From NCBI GenBank assembly GCA_021613335.1, contig JAJTWR010000431.1, positions 1,736,001 to 1,800,000 of the forward strand: DNA of 64,000 nt. The letters run 5' to 3'. The DNA is from Whitmania pigra (taxonomy: Eukaryota > Annelida > Clitellata > Hirudinida > Haemopidae). The first letter of the stretch is position 1, and each line of letters starts with the position of its first letter. This document shows, one piece after another, positions 27,688-37,142 of the stretch. A model generated the notes under the pieces. It saw only the letters and a program-made list of their open reading frames with translations, made no database searches and had not been told where the DNA came from. A program made the position numbers and the translations under genes.

Positions 27688-28889
27688 GTGCGTCCTCCAG
27701 CGCTCGGCTGAATGAGCCGTACAAAAGTTCCTCCGGCTTTTTCGTAGGCCGCGAGTTCCTGGGCGATTTCTGGGAAGACATTCCACGCGAGGACTGCGAG
27801 GTGCCGGGGATTCTCACGCAGTACTGCCTCCGGTGGGACGACTGGCACGTGCACTCCGGGGATGAAGCGCCCTTGTTTCGCCGGGTTTTTGTCGGCGACC
27901 CAGGAGATGGTGTCTGCGTCGAGGCCGCAGGCATTCATCACCACGACGCCTTTCGCCGCGGCGCCGTAGGCGGCTATCGGCGCGCCGAGGGCGTGGATGC
28001 GGCGGGGAATCTCTTCGCGCTGGCGCTCCACGGCGGAAACAAAGCGCGCGAGGGCCACGGGCGCTATCGCCGCGGCCTCGCTTGCGAGGAGTGCGTCTAC
28101 CCGGGGGCTTATCGGCCCGCGGGGGCGCGCCTGAACGAGGAGCGAGCCGCCGTGCAGGGGGATGAGCTCCGCATCGACGATGGTGAGGCCCGCTTCGGCG
28201 AAGAGGCGCACGAGGCTGCGCAGGGAAAAGTACGAGAGGTGCTCGTGGTAGATTTGGTCGAACTGCAGCTCCTCCACCATTGCTGCGAGCGAGGGGACCT
28301 CCACCCAGACGAGGCCGTCGTCGGTGAGGCAGCGGCGGGCGGCGGTGAGAAATCCCACCGGATCCGGCACGTGGGCGAGCACATTCCGAGCGACGATGAG
28401 GCGCGCAGGCCCGTGCTCGCGCAGGATGCGCTCGGCGAGCTGGCCGTCGAAGTATTCGGCGATAGTCGTAAGCCCCTGCGCTTCGGCGAGGGCGGCGACG
28501 TTCTGCGCCGGCTCGACGCCGAGCACGCGGCAGCGGCCGCGAAAAGCCTCGAGCAGGGTGCCGTCGTTGCTCGCGAGTTCGAGCACCAAGTCATCGGGGC
28601 CAAGCGCTGAACCGGTCCGCTCGGCGATGGTCTTTGCCCAGCGGGTGGCGGTGCTCGAAGTACCGGTGAGGTAGATGTACGAGTCGAAGAGCGTTTGCGG
28701 CGACACGGACTCGGTGAGCTGCACATGTCCGCAGCGGCCACAAAGCTGAGTGGCAAGTTCGTAACGCGCCTCCACCGCGAAGTCCTGGGCACCCCGCGGA
28801 AACGCGTTCGCAAGTGGCATCTGCCCCAGCGACAGGTGAGGAGTGAGTTCGCTCTTGCGACAGACGAGGCAGTGGTTGAGTGCGCTCAT
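27684..28889 (-). CDS. NDP-hexose C-methyltransferase (TylCIII/NovU family)
   Basis: 401 residues with the three-part layout of sugar C-methyltransferases. A zinc-binding N-terminus has Cys pairs (CLVCRKSEL and CGRCGHVQLTE). A SAM-binding Rossmann domain contains LVLELASNDGTLLEAF. A C-terminal domain has AYGAAAKGVVVMNACGL and a TISWVADKNPAKQGRFIPG segment. These enzymes methylate a carbon of a 4-keto sugar nucleotide, so the pathway end product is likely a branched, C-methylated 6-deoxyhexose. It is coupled to its neighbours by ATGA overlaps on both sides. Confidence 0.86.
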   Translation of the reverse strand: MSALNHCLVCRKSELTPHLSLGQMPLANAFPRGAQDFAVEARYELATQLCGRCGHVQLTESVSPQTLFDSYIYLTGTSSTATRWAKTIAERTGSALGPDDLVLELASNDGTLLEAFRGRCRVLGVEPAQNVAALAEAQGLTTIAEYFDGQLAERILREHGPARLIVARNVLAHVPDPVGFLTAARRCLTDDGLVWVEVPSLAAMVEELQFDQIYHEHLSYFSLRSLVRLFAEAGLTIVDAELIPLHGGSLLVQARPRGPISPRVDALLASEAAAIAPVALARFVSAVERQREEIPRRIHALGAPIAAYGAAAKGVVVMNACGLDADTISWVADKNPAKQGRFIPGVHVPVVPPEAVLRENPRHLAVLAWNVFPEIAQELAAYEKAGGTFVRLIQPSAGGRT

Positions 28890-29728
28890 GATGGAAGTTG
28901 AAACTCGCGGAGGGCAGCGTCGAGAGGGGGATGAAGCCACGGCACGCGGGTCGTGAGGCGCACCTGTGCGGGACGAGGGGCAACTTGACCGGCCTCTGTC
29001 GGCGAGACTTCGCAGACGGCGAGCGTAGGGAGCTGGAGGACTTCAGCGATGCGCTGTGCCCAGGCGGCTTTGGTGAGCAGTTCCGGGCCGACGCGGTGGA
29101 GGACACCTCGGTACTCGGAGGAGAGGGCGAGCGCGAGCAATTCGCGGGCGAGTGCGCGCGACCAGGTGGGTGTGCCTGCTTGGTCGCGGGGGACGCGCAG
29201 GGGAGTGCCCTCACGGGCAGCGTCGAGCACCCGGTACACGAAGTTTCTCCGCCGGGGCTCGGAGCCGAAGAGGTAGCTCGTCCGGACTACAAGAGCGTTC
29301 CCCTGCGCGAGGATGCGTTCCTCAGCGGCGCGCTTGTGGCGCGCGTAGACATTGAGTGGATTTGGCGCTGCCGCTTCGTCGTAGGAGGGCTCGGCGCCGT
29401 CGAAGACGTGGTCGCTCGACACGTAGATGAGGCGGGCATTTCCCGCGCAAGCGATCAGGTTTTCGACCGCCGCGACGTTTTGGCGGGCGCTGTCCTGCGG
29501 CGAGCGCTCGCAGCCATCCACATAGTTCCACCCGGCGGCGATGACGACGCAGGTGGGCGAGTGCTCCTCGAAGCAGCGTGCGAGTGCGTGCTTGTCGAGG
29601 AGATCCACCGGTGTTGTTGCAGCGCTGCGCGAGAGTCCGACAGTGCCGTCGGGTGCGAGGGCCAGCAGTTCTGCGCCCAAGAGGCCGGTCGCTCCCACGA
29701 CGAGGAGACGATTCGCCGGGTTCGTCAC
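28886..29728 (-). CDS. NDP-4-keto sugar reductase (RmlD-like SDR)
   Basis: 280 residues. Rossmann motif VVGATGLLGAELL, the RmlD-type VDGCERSP, YVSSDHVFDG, and catalytic YARHK with the downstream RTSYLFG are all visible. It should reduce the 4-keto group of the CDP-6-deoxyhexose after epimerisation and C-methylation. The start is the GTG at 29728 forming GTGA with the preceding stop; longer in-frame upstream sequence belongs to the reverse reading of the epimerase gene. Confidence 0.85.
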   Translation of the reverse strand: MTNPANRLLVVGATGLLGAELLALAPDGTVGLSRSAATTPVDLLDKHALARCFEEHSPTCVVIAAGWNYVDGCERSPQDSARQNVAAVENLIACAGNARLIYVSSDHVFDGAEPSYDEAAAPNPLNVYARHKRAAEERILAQGNALVVRTSYLFGSEPRRRNFVYRVLDAAREGTPLRVPRDQAGTPTWSRALARELLALALSSEYRGVLHRVGPELLTKAAWAQRIAEVLQLPTLAVCEVSPTEAGQVAPRPAQVRLTTRVPWLHPPLDAALREFQLPS

Positions 29729-30174
29729 CGGTCCCGCACCGGCCAGGAGTAGGGGATGACATCGCCATGCGGCGGGAGGCGGCGCATCTCGGTGGGGTCG
29801 TGGGGGATAGACGCGCAGTTGATGACGAGCGAGGGGGTGACCCCAAGGCCCATGAACCCATTCCAGATGCCGGGGGGAATGTGCACCAGCACGTGGTTCG
29901 ACTCGCCCACGTAGAGCTCGACGAGCTGGCCGCGGCTCTTGGAGCCTTCGCGGTCGTCGTAGAGCGCCAGTTTGATGAGCCCCACCGGGACTGCGTAGTT
30001 GAGCGCCATGCGCTCGTGGAGGTGCCAGGCCTTCACGACCCCGGGGTAGACCATCGAGCCGTAGACTTCGCCGAACTCTTGGAACTCCGGGTCGGTCTTT
30101 TTCAGGATGTGGATGATGCGGCCGCGATCGTCGGGAATCAGGCGACGGGGGGAGACGACGACGTCGTGAATCAT
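29725..30174 (-). CDS. dTDP-4-dehydrorhamnose 3,5-epimerase-like cupin
   Basis: 149 residues. RmlC-type features: an N-terminal RGRIIHILKKTDPEFQEFGEVYGSMVYPGVVKAWHLH, where the family has the catalytic His, and VHIPPGIWNGFMGLG. It is shorter than canonical RmlC (about 180 residues), so it may be a single-position (C3 or C5) epimerase. The upstream in-frame extension is Arg-rich shadow sequence and is excluded; the ATG at 30174 overlaps the previous stop. Confidence 0.85.
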   Translation of the reverse strand: MIHDVVVSPRRLIPDDRGRIIHILKKTDPEFQEFGEVYGSMVYPGVVKAWHLHERMALNYAVPVGLIKLALYDDREGSKSRGQLVELYVGESNHVLVHIPPGIWNGFMGLGVTPSLVINCASIPHDPTEMRRLPPHGDVIPYSWPVRDR

Positions 30175-31094
30175 GCACGAGCCTCCGGGTCGAGCGTGCT
30201 CAAGACGGTGAGGACCGCGCCGCGGCCGTCGCGCGCTGCGCCCCATTCGGCGATGAGGCTCGGCGCGAAGAGGACGGCGGCGGAGACCACCGAGGTGCCG
30301 AGCGCGAGGGTGGCGCCGGTGCGCGACATCGGCGGGCGTCGCCCTTTCGTCCATTCATGGAGGTAGTTCGGGAACGGTAGCACCTTGTTCAAGATACTCT
30401 GTATCCACCCAGCAGGGCCGTATTCGGCAGAGAACGTTTCACCTTCGAGCGGAGCGAGGCCGGCGCGGCGCAGGCAGGCTTCGAGGGTAGGGCGTTCGAA
30501 ATGCCAGAGGTGCTTCGGTGGATCCAAGTGGAACCAGCGGCCGCGAAAGAGGGCGCCTTGCAGGCTCGCAAAGTTCGGCACCGAGACTATCAGCACGCCC
30601 CCCGGCGTTAAGTGCTTGCGTAGGCGACGCAAGGTCGCGACTGGGTCCGGGAGGTGCTCCAGCACTTGCCAGAGGGTGATGATGTCGAAGGTGCCAAGGC
30701 GCTTCGCGAGCTTTTCGAAGGGTGCGCGGTAGAGAGTGAGGCGTGGCTCCTTGACGTCGGCAGCGATACTGGTGGGGTCGAAGCCGACGACGTCGTAGCC
30801 GCGTTTCGCCATGAGGCGCGCGAAGCCGCCGTCGCCAGCGCCGAAGTCGAGGAGCCGCCCAGACGGTTTTGCCCGTTCGACGGTGGCGATGCGCCCGGCC
30901 TGGAGGACGCGGTGCACGAGGGACCAGCCGCCGCGAGGTGCGGCGATAGTCGGGTACAGCTCGGCGCTTCCGGTAGCGGCGGGGCTCCCAGTGGAGACGA
31001 GCTCGCAGTCGCTACAGCGGCGAATGGGAAAGCCGTTCGCGCTTATGAAGAGCGGAGTGAAGCTGCGCCCTTGGCAGAGGGGGCAGGCGCTCAT
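30171..31094 (-). CDS. Class I SAM methyltransferase with N-terminal Zn ribbon
   Basis: 307 residues. A small Cys-based zinc ribbon (CPLCQGRSF and RRCSDCELV) precedes a Rossmann methyltransferase: motif I LLDFGAGDGGFARLMAKRGYDVVGFDP and post-motif ITLWQVLEHLPDP. It ends with one hydrophobic segment. This class often methylates glycan sugars or lipid-linked intermediates. It sits between the GT2 and epimerase genes in the glycan operon, so an O-methylation of the sugar is plausible but unproven. Confidence 0.85.
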   Translation of the reverse strand: MSACPLCQGRSFTPLFISANGFPIRRCSDCELVSTGSPAATGSAELYPTIAAPRGGWSLVHRVLQAGRIATVERAKPSGRLLDFGAGDGGFARLMAKRGYDVVGFDPTSIAADVKEPRLTLYRAPFEKLAKRLGTFDIITLWQVLEHLPDPVATLRRLRKHLTPGGVLIVSVPNFASLQGALFRGRWFHLDPPKHLWHFERPTLEACLRRAGLAPLEGETFSAEYGPAGWIQSILNKVLPFPNYLHEWTKGRRPPMSRTGATLALGTSVVSAAVLFAPSLIAEWGAARDGRGAVLTVLSTLDPEARA

Positions 31095-32050
31095 GGAGGG
31101 GTGCTCCGCTGCGTCGAGCGCTTCTCATCGGGAACGTAGAGGGGCAGGGCGATGGAGTTCTTATAGATGCGCGCCACGTAAATGGCGATGACGCCGAGCG
31201 CGAACACCACGTAGGTGAGGTGCGCCAAGAAAAGAAAGAAGGCCGCGATGAGGAGCGACTCCCAGGTGAACGCAGTGCCGGCGTAGAAGAGCGCCACGGC
31301 GAGGGTGAGGTCGGCGAAGAGCGCGAGGACCCCCGCGTACATCAGCGCCCGCAACGGGAAGGTCGACGACGAGAGGATGCCAGCGATGCCGAACTTCGCC
31401 GCCGAAAAGAGGTTGTAGTGGGTGTCGCCAGCAATGCGGCGGCCACGCCGGTAGGGCACGCCTTCGCGGCGGAAGCCTACGTAGCCGACTTGCCCGCGCA
31501 CAAACGGGAAGGTGCTCTTGGTAGACAGCACGTAGTCGCGCACCCGTCTATCGACGAGGAAGAACTCGGCCATGTCGAGGACGATGTCGTGGTCGGCAAT
31601 GGCGCGAGTGACGCGGTAAAAGAGCTTTCGCGCGAGGTGCATCGGAAGCGCTTCTTCGCGGTGGGCGCGGATGCCGTAGGCTACGTCGGCGCCCTTGCGC
31701 CAGAGGTCGATGAACACCGGAATCAGCTCCGGCGGGTCCTCGCCGTCGACGTCGATATTCGCAATGGCATCGCCCCGGGCGTGAGCCATACCGGCGGAGA
31801 TGGAGGCTTGGTAGCCGAAGTTCCGGCTCAGGGTGAGGAGTTCCACCCGTGGGTCGGTCCGCTTCAAGTCGTGGATGAGCTCAACGGTGCGGTCGGAACT
31901 GGCGTTGTTGACGAAGAGGAATTCGAAGTCGACGATTTCTTCGGCGCTCCGCAATGCTTGGGTGAGGCGCTGAAAGAAGAGCGGGAGCACGGCCTCTTCG
32001 TTGAAGACCGGGCAGACAACTGTAATCAGTGGCTTCCGCTCCGCGTTCAT
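31091..32050 (-). CDS. Polyprenyl-phosphate glycosyltransferase (GT2, GtrB/DPM1-like)
   Basis: 319 residues. GT-A domain features: VVCPVFNEEAVLPLFFQRL, VNNASSDRTVELI, the catalytic DVDGEDPPELIP, and the C-terminal half bears two hydrophobic segments (LRALMYAGVLALFADLTLAV and LLIAAFFLFLAHLTYVVFAL). This is the DPM1/GtrB/ArnC layout, in which a nucleotide sugar is transferred to undecaprenyl phosphate on the cytoplasmic face. The product is the usual donor for GT-C enzymes such as the one encoded immediately upstream. Confidence 0.9.
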   Translation of the reverse strand: MNAERKPLITVVCPVFNEEAVLPLFFQRLTQALRSAEEIVDFEFLFVNNASSDRTVELIHDLKRTDPRVELLTLSRNFGYQASISAGMAHARGDAIANIDVDGEDPPELIPVFIDLWRKGADVAYGIRAHREEALPMHLARKLFYRVTRAIADHDIVLDMAEFFLVDRRVRDYVLSTKSTFPFVRGQVGYVGFRREGVPYRRGRRIAGDTHYNLFSAAKFGIAGILSSSTFPLRALMYAGVLALFADLTLAVALFYAGTAFTWESLLIAAFFLFLAHLTYVVFALGVIAIYVARIYKNSIALPLYVPDEKRSTQRSTPP

Positions 32051-33882
32051 TGAGGTTTGGTATTACTCTTGTAGAAGGTTATGGGTTCCCAAGCTTTCGG
32101 CTCGAGATATTTCCAAGCTGATGGGTTGAGTCGCAGAAGGATGCGAGCTCGCACAAATGGAATCGAAGTTACAGAATGGCTGAGGCACATCGCAATGGGG
32201 AGTTCGAAGCGCGGGGCATCCTTGGGTGAGAAGGTAAGCCACCGGTCGAGCAATTCGCAGCTCGGTCCTGGAAAATCGATGATAATTGCGGGAATGAAAT
32301 TCTGGGGGGAAGTGTCACCGATGGAAACCCGGGCGAGAGCTCTCAGCATGGCTCTCTCTGGAGTGCGGTCAAGCCGAAAAGCACTTTCCGCTGATTGAGC
32401 AGCGACCAATGGCAGTCTACCGAGGTGGACGAAAGTTTGCACATGCCAAGTGGAAACAAAATCTTGGCAATTCACGGCAAGGAAATGGCCGAGTACTTCA
32501 TGTTGGGGATTGTGTCCGCGCTCCGCTAAACGAGTGACTGTTATGCCTAAGTTATTGCAGACCTCCTTTCTGGATGCTTTGCGAACCCCCGGAGAGTTGA
32601 GGAAGCGCCAGAGAGCTTGTCTCGCTTGTTCATCGGTAGATGCCCTTGAAGAGTACAGCATGTAGACTTGGGCTGCGGGAAATGTATTGTCTTCGGTGCA
32701 GGCTGGGTCCTCTGCTGAGAATTTCCAGAGGAGTTCCTCGTCTACCCACGCGAAAGACCGCTCGAAGGATCCCCACCCGAGGACCATCAACAGCGGCACT
32801 ACAGTGAAGCGCAGCTTTCTCCACTTTCCGATGATCAGCGAGTAGCCGAGGCATACAGCAAAGACGCTGTAGTAAAGGTAGCGGTCGGCCATCAACGCCG
32901 GGAAGGGGACGAGATTCGATACCGGAAAGAGAAAGAGCGCGTACCAGCCTAGGAGGAAGAGGTACCAGCGGTTATGTCGCAGCCGCCAGGACAAAAGTCC
33001 GATGGCGAGTACTACGGCGATGGCTATCCACAATCGGTGATCCCAAGGGGGCTGGGCGGGATAATGGCAGTAGACGAGCTGAAAATCGGATGGGAAAAAT
33101 GTCTGCTTCAGGTAGAGCACCTGCGCCCAAGCAGCGAGTATGAAGTGGGTGGCCCATGATCCCCCGTGTGGGCCGAGGACCGAGTTATTTGCCTTTCCGA
33201 TCATCACGAACTGAATGAGGAATATTCCGGCGATAATCCCTGGTCCAATACAGAGCTTCATCACCTCCACAAAGCGCAACCGTGGCTCAGTCAGCAGCAG
33301 CATCAACACCATGATGGCTGGGGTGACGAATGCTACCGACTTCACAAGCAGCGCTGCCACGAGTGCCAGGAGCGAGAGAGCATACCAACGAGCACGTTCG
33401 TTTCTGCGGTAGCGCTGCAGAGAGAGCAAGCTCAGAAGGATGAACGTGAGGCACATTGGGTCTTTGAGACCGGCGATCCAAATCGCAGACTCTGCATGGA
33501 TAGGATGAATTGCGAAGAGGAGTGCAGTCAGCGCTGCGAGCCCCCGGCGAACTCCTAAGCTCTCCGCGAAGAGCCCCACGAGAATAGAAGCGAGTATGTG
33601 AAAGGCAAGGTTGGTGAGGTGGAATTTCAGCGGATCGTCCGGGCGCTGTGAACTCAGCACCCAATAGACCGTGTCTCGAAGGGGGAAAAACTCGATGAAG
33701 TTACCGTTCCACGATGGTGAGCTATCCCACACCGCCCTCAATCCGGCGAATCCGGAGGTGAGCATCATCTGCCGGTCAAGATAGAGAGAGTCGTCGTACA
33801 GTGAAAACCCTGCCGTCATGCCAGGGCTAAAGACCGCCGCGGACGCGAGAGCGACAGCGGGCATCCAGTGCCAATGTTTCAC
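32047..33882 (-). CDS. Polytopic GT-C-type glycosyltransferase (TMTC/PMT-like)
   Basis: 611 residues. About ten hydrophobic helices fill residues 5-400, then a soluble C-terminal domain of about 200 residues. The first periplasmic loop has YDDSLYLDRQ, comparable to the acidic motif of GT-C enzymes, and FAIHPIHAESAIWIAGLKD matches the TMTC-type bacterial mannosyltransferases. Such enzymes move sugar from a polyprenyl phosphate carrier to proteins or glycans on the outer face. It is the gene directly after pilI and overlaps it by ATGA. The DNA is visibly less GC-rich than the sugar genes that follow. Confidence 0.78.
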   Translation of the reverse strand: MKHWHWMPAVALASAAVFSPGMTAGFSLYDDSLYLDRQMMLTSGFAGLRAVWDSSPSWNGNFIEFFPLRDTVYWVLSSQRPDDPLKFHLTNLAFHILASILVGLFAESLGVRRGLAALTALLFAIHPIHAESAIWIAGLKDPMCLTFILLSLLSLQRYRRNERARWYALSLLALVAALLVKSVAFVTPAIMVLMLLLTEPRLRFVEVMKLCIGPGIIAGIFLIQFVMIGKANNSVLGPHGGSWATHFILAAWAQVLYLKQTFFPSDFQLVYCHYPAQPPWDHRLWIAIAVVLAIGLLSWRLRHNRWYLFLLGWYALFLFPVSNLVPFPALMADRYLYYSVFAVCLGYSLIIGKWRKLRFTVVPLLMVLGWGSFERSFAWVDEELLWKFSAEDPACTEDNTFPAAQVYMLYSSRASTDEQARQALWRFLNSPGVRKASRKEVCNNLGITVTRLAERGHNPQHEVLGHFLAVNCQDFVSTWHVQTFVHLGRLPLVAAQSAESAFRLDRTPERAMLRALARVSIGDTSPQNFIPAIIIDFPGPSCELLDRWLTFSPKDAPRFELPIAMCLSHSVTSIPFVRARILLRLNPSAWKYLEPKAWEPITFYKSNTKPQ

Positions 33883-34637
33883 TTTAAATCCCGACGCGAA
33901 AGAATCCAGGCACCAGCAAAGAGGAATACTAGTGTCCAGGAGACTCCGTAGCCGAATGCACGCAAAAGTTCGGCACCAGAGACGGTGAGCCCTTGCGCCG
34001 CAGCTATCTTAAAGTCAAAGCGTCCAAGGTTCGGGACAACCCAGGTGAGCAATTGCCCTAGGGCTTTGATGATCGTTGAGGTCTTGGCGAGGAGCGAACT
34101 CAGGTCTGTCAGCGCATGTCCGATGAGGTAGATCGCTACCGAACAGGTGAAACTCGTGATGCTCGTCGCGAAGGATGCGAAAAAAAATCCTAACGCCGCG
34201 AGTACAAGGACTTCGATGGCCAATCCTGCGAGCGACGCAAGCACAGCTCCCGTAGGCGGCACTTCAAAATAGAAGAGTTGCAATATGTAAAGCCCCGCCA
34301 TCGCTGCAATGAGAAGGAGCAAGGTGCTTGCAACTCCAAGAAATCGAGCAAAGATGTACTTGGTGCGGGATAGTGGCCGCGAAAGGACAAGTGCAATCGT
34401 ACGAGATTCTTGATCGCGCTGAAGAGTGCCGATGGAGAGATACATCGCCAAGACGCAACTTATCCAATACATCGTCCCGAGCCCGAAGTCGATGAGCGCA
34501 CGAGCTAGGGTGAGGGTGGTGACGCTGACGATGATTTGGGAGGCGGCGAGAAGCACAATTGCGAAAGCGCCAAGCACCATGGTCACGCGGTTGCGGAGTG
34601 CTTGAAGTATTCCCGCCAAAAGCAGTGCGCGAATCAT
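33879..34637 (-). CDS. pilI: ABC-2 type permease, PilI-like
   Basis: 252 residues with six predicted helices and the ABC-2 feature TIALVLSRPLSRTKYIFARF after the second helix. Position (pilin, then pilG-, pilH-, pilI-type genes) copies the Myxococcus xanthus pilAGHI order, in which this ABC transporter is required for pilus assembly. It overlaps pilH and the downstream GT-C gene by four bases each. Confidence 0.82.
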   Translation of the reverse strand: MIRALLLAGILQALRNRVTMVLGAFAIVLLAASQIIVSVTTLTLARALIDFGLGTMYWISCVLAMYLSIGTLQRDQESRTIALVLSRPLSRTKYIFARFLGVASTLLLLIAAMAGLYILQLFYFEVPPTGAVLASLAGLAIEVLVLAALGFFFASFATSITSFTCSVAIYLIGHALTDLSSLLAKTSTIIKALGQLLTWVVPNLGRFDFKIAAAQGLTVSGAELLRAFGYGVSWTLVFLFAGAWILSRRDLK

Positions 34638-35569
34638 TGGACCACTCCACCCACCTTGGGAGTGTCGATTTTCCCCAAGAGGATGGTTTCTAGGGAAATG
34701 TGGCGTGGGGAAACATGAACAATAGCGCTATCAGCGCTACTCGCCCCTCGCAGAAATCCTTGGAGCTCTGGCGCTGCGATTTCAAACGTCGCTCGTCCCC
34801 CAGATTCTCCCAGAAGCGTCGCGTGCGGATATTTTGACGCAAACTCCCAGGATCCTTCGAGGACTACTTCGTAGGTTGTCGTTTGATTGGTGAGATCTCT
34901 GACGAGGCCGGAGTGGCACACCTTACCGCCCGCGAGCAGGACCACCCGGTCACAAATGTTCTCGACGTCGGAGAGGATGTGGGTGCAGAAGACTATGGCC
35001 GTGCCTTTTGCTCGCTGCGCTCGGATGATGTCTCGCACAAGGCGCCTCCCCAATGGGTCGAGGCCGGAAGTTGGTTCATCAAGGATGAGGAGCCGCGGTA
35101 CGCCGAGAAGCGCCGAGGCGAGAGTGATGCGCTGGGCCATGCCTTTGGAGTACTGGCGAACCCCCAAGCGGGCGAAGGCGCTCATTCCCACGAGTTCCAG
35201 ATTTTTTGCAATGCTCGTCGAAAGGGCAGCGCCAGTGAGACCAGCTAGGCGTCCCGAGAGTTCAAGGAATTCCTTTCCAGTGAGAAACTCGAAAGGCAGA
35301 GGTGTTTCCGGCACGTACCCAAGCCGGTGGCGGGAGGCGGGATTGGTGGAAGGGATGCCGAAGATGCTACTGCTTCCGGCATCCGGACGGACGAGGTCCA
35401 GCAAAATTTTCAAAGTTGTCGATTTGCCAGACCCATTGGGGCCGACGAGTCCCAAGACTTCCCCTTCGCCGAGGGTGAATGAGAGGTCGTTCAGCGCGGT
35501 GAGTAGTTTGTTGCGGGCAAAGCCCAAGCGAAAGGTCTTGCACAGAGATTGGCAGTCGATTGCGTTCAC
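34634..35569 (-). CDS. pilH: ABC transporter ATP-binding protein, PilH-like
   Basis: 311 residues. Walker A GPNGSGKSTTLK, signature QYSKGMAQRITLASALL, Walker B LLILDEPTSGLDPLGR, and a long C-terminal extension typical of ABC-2 exporters. By synteny it is the PilH ATPase of the pilus-associated transporter. The known M. xanthus pilH mutants fail to export pili. The start at 35569 overlaps pilG by ATGA. Confidence 0.88.
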   Translation of the reverse strand: MNAIDCQSLCKTFRLGFARNKLLTALNDLSFTLGEGEVLGLVGPNGSGKSTTLKILLDLVRPDAGSSSIFGIPSTNPASRHRLGYVPETPLPFEFLTGKEFLELSGRLAGLTGAALSTSIAKNLELVGMSAFARLGVRQYSKGMAQRITLASALLGVPRLLILDEPTSGLDPLGRRLVRDIIRAQRAKGTAIVFCTHILSDVENICDRVVLLAGGKVCHSGLVRDLTNQTTTYEVVLEGSWEFASKYPHATLLGESGGRATFEIAAPELQGFLRGASSADSAIVHVSPRHISLETILLGKIDTPKVGGVVQ

Positions 35570-36396
35570 GAATCTTTTGGGAAGAACATCCGGAGCTTTT
35601 GAAATCCTTCGAGGCGCGGGGCGCCGGTCGCTTCATCGATGTGCAGTCGCTGGAGGACATCTTCCGAAAAACCGCCCTGAACACGAGCTGCAGTTCGCAG
35701 TTCGTCGAGGGTGGCATTTCTGCCTTTTCGTTCGCGAAGCTCACCGGCGAGGTGCTCGAGGCGGGTGATGGCTTGATGGGCGTCGAGTTCTTCGAGGCGC
35801 TCAGCGAAGAGTTCTTTCAAAACACCATCGCCATGTTGCGCCATGTCTGCGGCAAATTCTTTGGCGAGGTCTACTTCACCCGCGACTGCAAAGAGCCGGG
35901 TAGCGAGAAGGCCCAAGTAGCTCGGCGCAGTCGGGAGTTTGGCCGCGTCGCGGAGCGTGCGAGCCGCCAGGGCTAGGTTGTTGTCAGCTTGAATTTGGAG
36001 GTAGGCGAGCATGATGTAGAGTTCATGTCGAGAAACTCGTGCTACCCCCTTCTTGAGCAGTGCTTCGGCTTGGGCGGCATTGGAATTCTTAGCGTCCGTG
36101 ACCCCAACCACGCTTCCCATGAGATAGGCAGCATAGAAACTTGGGTCGAGGTCGGTAACGAAGTCAGCCCATGCAATGAACTCGCGTCCTTGTTCCTGGG
36201 AGCGCACCTGCACCGCCATTCCGCACATCCGAATCCAGTAGAGATCTGCGATAAGCGATCTATTCGAGCGCGCAATAGGGGAGATCAGCCGAGGATTCGG
36301 AATCCATTGCTGTGCTCTCTCGATCGTCGAACGAGTCTCGTCGCGGAAGGCAATGGTGCCAAGAGCCGCGACGAGAATAAGAATGCTCTTTGGCAT
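35566..36396 (-). CDS. pilG: PilG-like protein with N-terminal anchor and TPR-like repeats
   Basis: 276 residues. One N-terminal hydrophobic helix (KSILILVAALGTIAF) is followed by a helical repeat domain: Ala-rich pairs such as QAEALLKKGVARVSRHELYIMLAYLQIQADNN read like TPR units. No catalytic motif is visible. It sits between pilA (31 bp upstream) and pilH, the place of pilG in M. xanthus. The identification is by position and architecture only. Confidence 0.7.
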   Translation of the reverse strand: MPKSILILVAALGTIAFRDETRSTIERAQQWIPNPRLISPIARSNRSLIADLYWIRMCGMAVQVRSQEQGREFIAWADFVTDLDPSFYAAYLMGSVVGVTDAKNSNAAQAEALLKKGVARVSRHELYIMLAYLQIQADNNLALAARTLRDAAKLPTAPSYLGLLATRLFAVAGEVDLAKEFAADMAQHGDGVLKELFAERLEELDAHQAITRLEHLAGELRERKGRNATLDELRTAARVQGGFSEDVLQRLHIDEATGAPRLEGFQKLRMFFPKDS

Positions 36397-36427
36397 TCGT
36401 AGGGATTCGCGATGGTGTAGCTGATGA

Positions 36428-37069
36428 CTACTGCTCGGCGCAACCTACGTCATTGAACACGTTGGCCGGTTCGCCAGAGCTGGCGTTTGCCGCAACTGAA
36501 CATTTGCTTGCTGAAGTAACGATTCCGACCGATGTGCCAATCACCCAGTTATCGGCGACCGAATCGTTGTCGATGTTGCCAGCGGCTGCCATGATGATCG
36601 AGCCTAGGGATCCAGTTGTGATACCAGGAATTGCGGCCGCGGTGCTGTTTCCTGCCTCGGCTGCCTGAGTTGCGCCGTTAACGGTGAATCCAGGAACTGA
36701 AGAAGCGCCCGAAATTTTCCAAGTATCGACCTGTACGCCGGACCATCCACTAGTGCCGGGGCTCACAACCTGAGCACCGGAACGGCCTTCTAGGTTCGTG
36801 GCTGTAGAATCATAGAAGTATGCGTAGCGATTTCCGCGTTCAGGGGCAAAGCCGACGGCGAGAATGTTCGTGGTGTAAGTATCTCGCTCTGCAAAGTAGG
36901 CTCTCTGGGCCTGGTACGATGCCTTGAGGTTGGTCTTGGCCTCGGATTGCTTGGCGCGCGCTTGGAAACGCATGAAGTTCGGGATGGCGATGGCTGCGAG
37001 GATGCCGATGATCGCGACCACGATCATGAGCTCGACGAGGGTAAATCCGAGTTTTCTGAAGCGTTTCAT
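36428..37069 (-). CDS. pilA: Type IVa major pilin
   Basis: 213 residues. Class III signal peptide MKRFRKLG followed by FTLVELMIVVAIIGILAAIAIPNFMRFQ, with Glu5 of the mature pilin; cleavage by prepilin peptidase is expected after Gly8. The C-terminal part has the Cys pair (CSVAANASS and DVGCAEQ) of the D-region and many Ser/Thr/Asn sites that could carry glycans. The start has AAGGAG six bases upstream and a sigma-54 promoter lies about 75 bp upstream. It heads the pilAGHI-glycan operon. Confidence 0.93.
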   Translation of the reverse strand: MKRFRKLGFTLVELMIVVAIIGILAAIAIPNFMRFQARAKQSEAKTNLKASYQAQRAYFAERDTYTTNILAVGFAPERGNRYAYFYDSTATNLEGRSGAQVVSPGTSGWSGVQVDTWKISGASSVPGFTVNGATQAAEAGNSTAAAIPGITTGSLGSIIMAAAGNIDNDSVADNWVIGTSVGIVTSASKCSVAANASSGEPANVFNDVGCAEQ

Positions 37070-37142
37070 TGTTGCTCCTTATAGTTGAGGTGCATCTGTT
37101 ATTTTGCAGCCTGAAGCTCTGAGGCCGACACACACTAGCAAA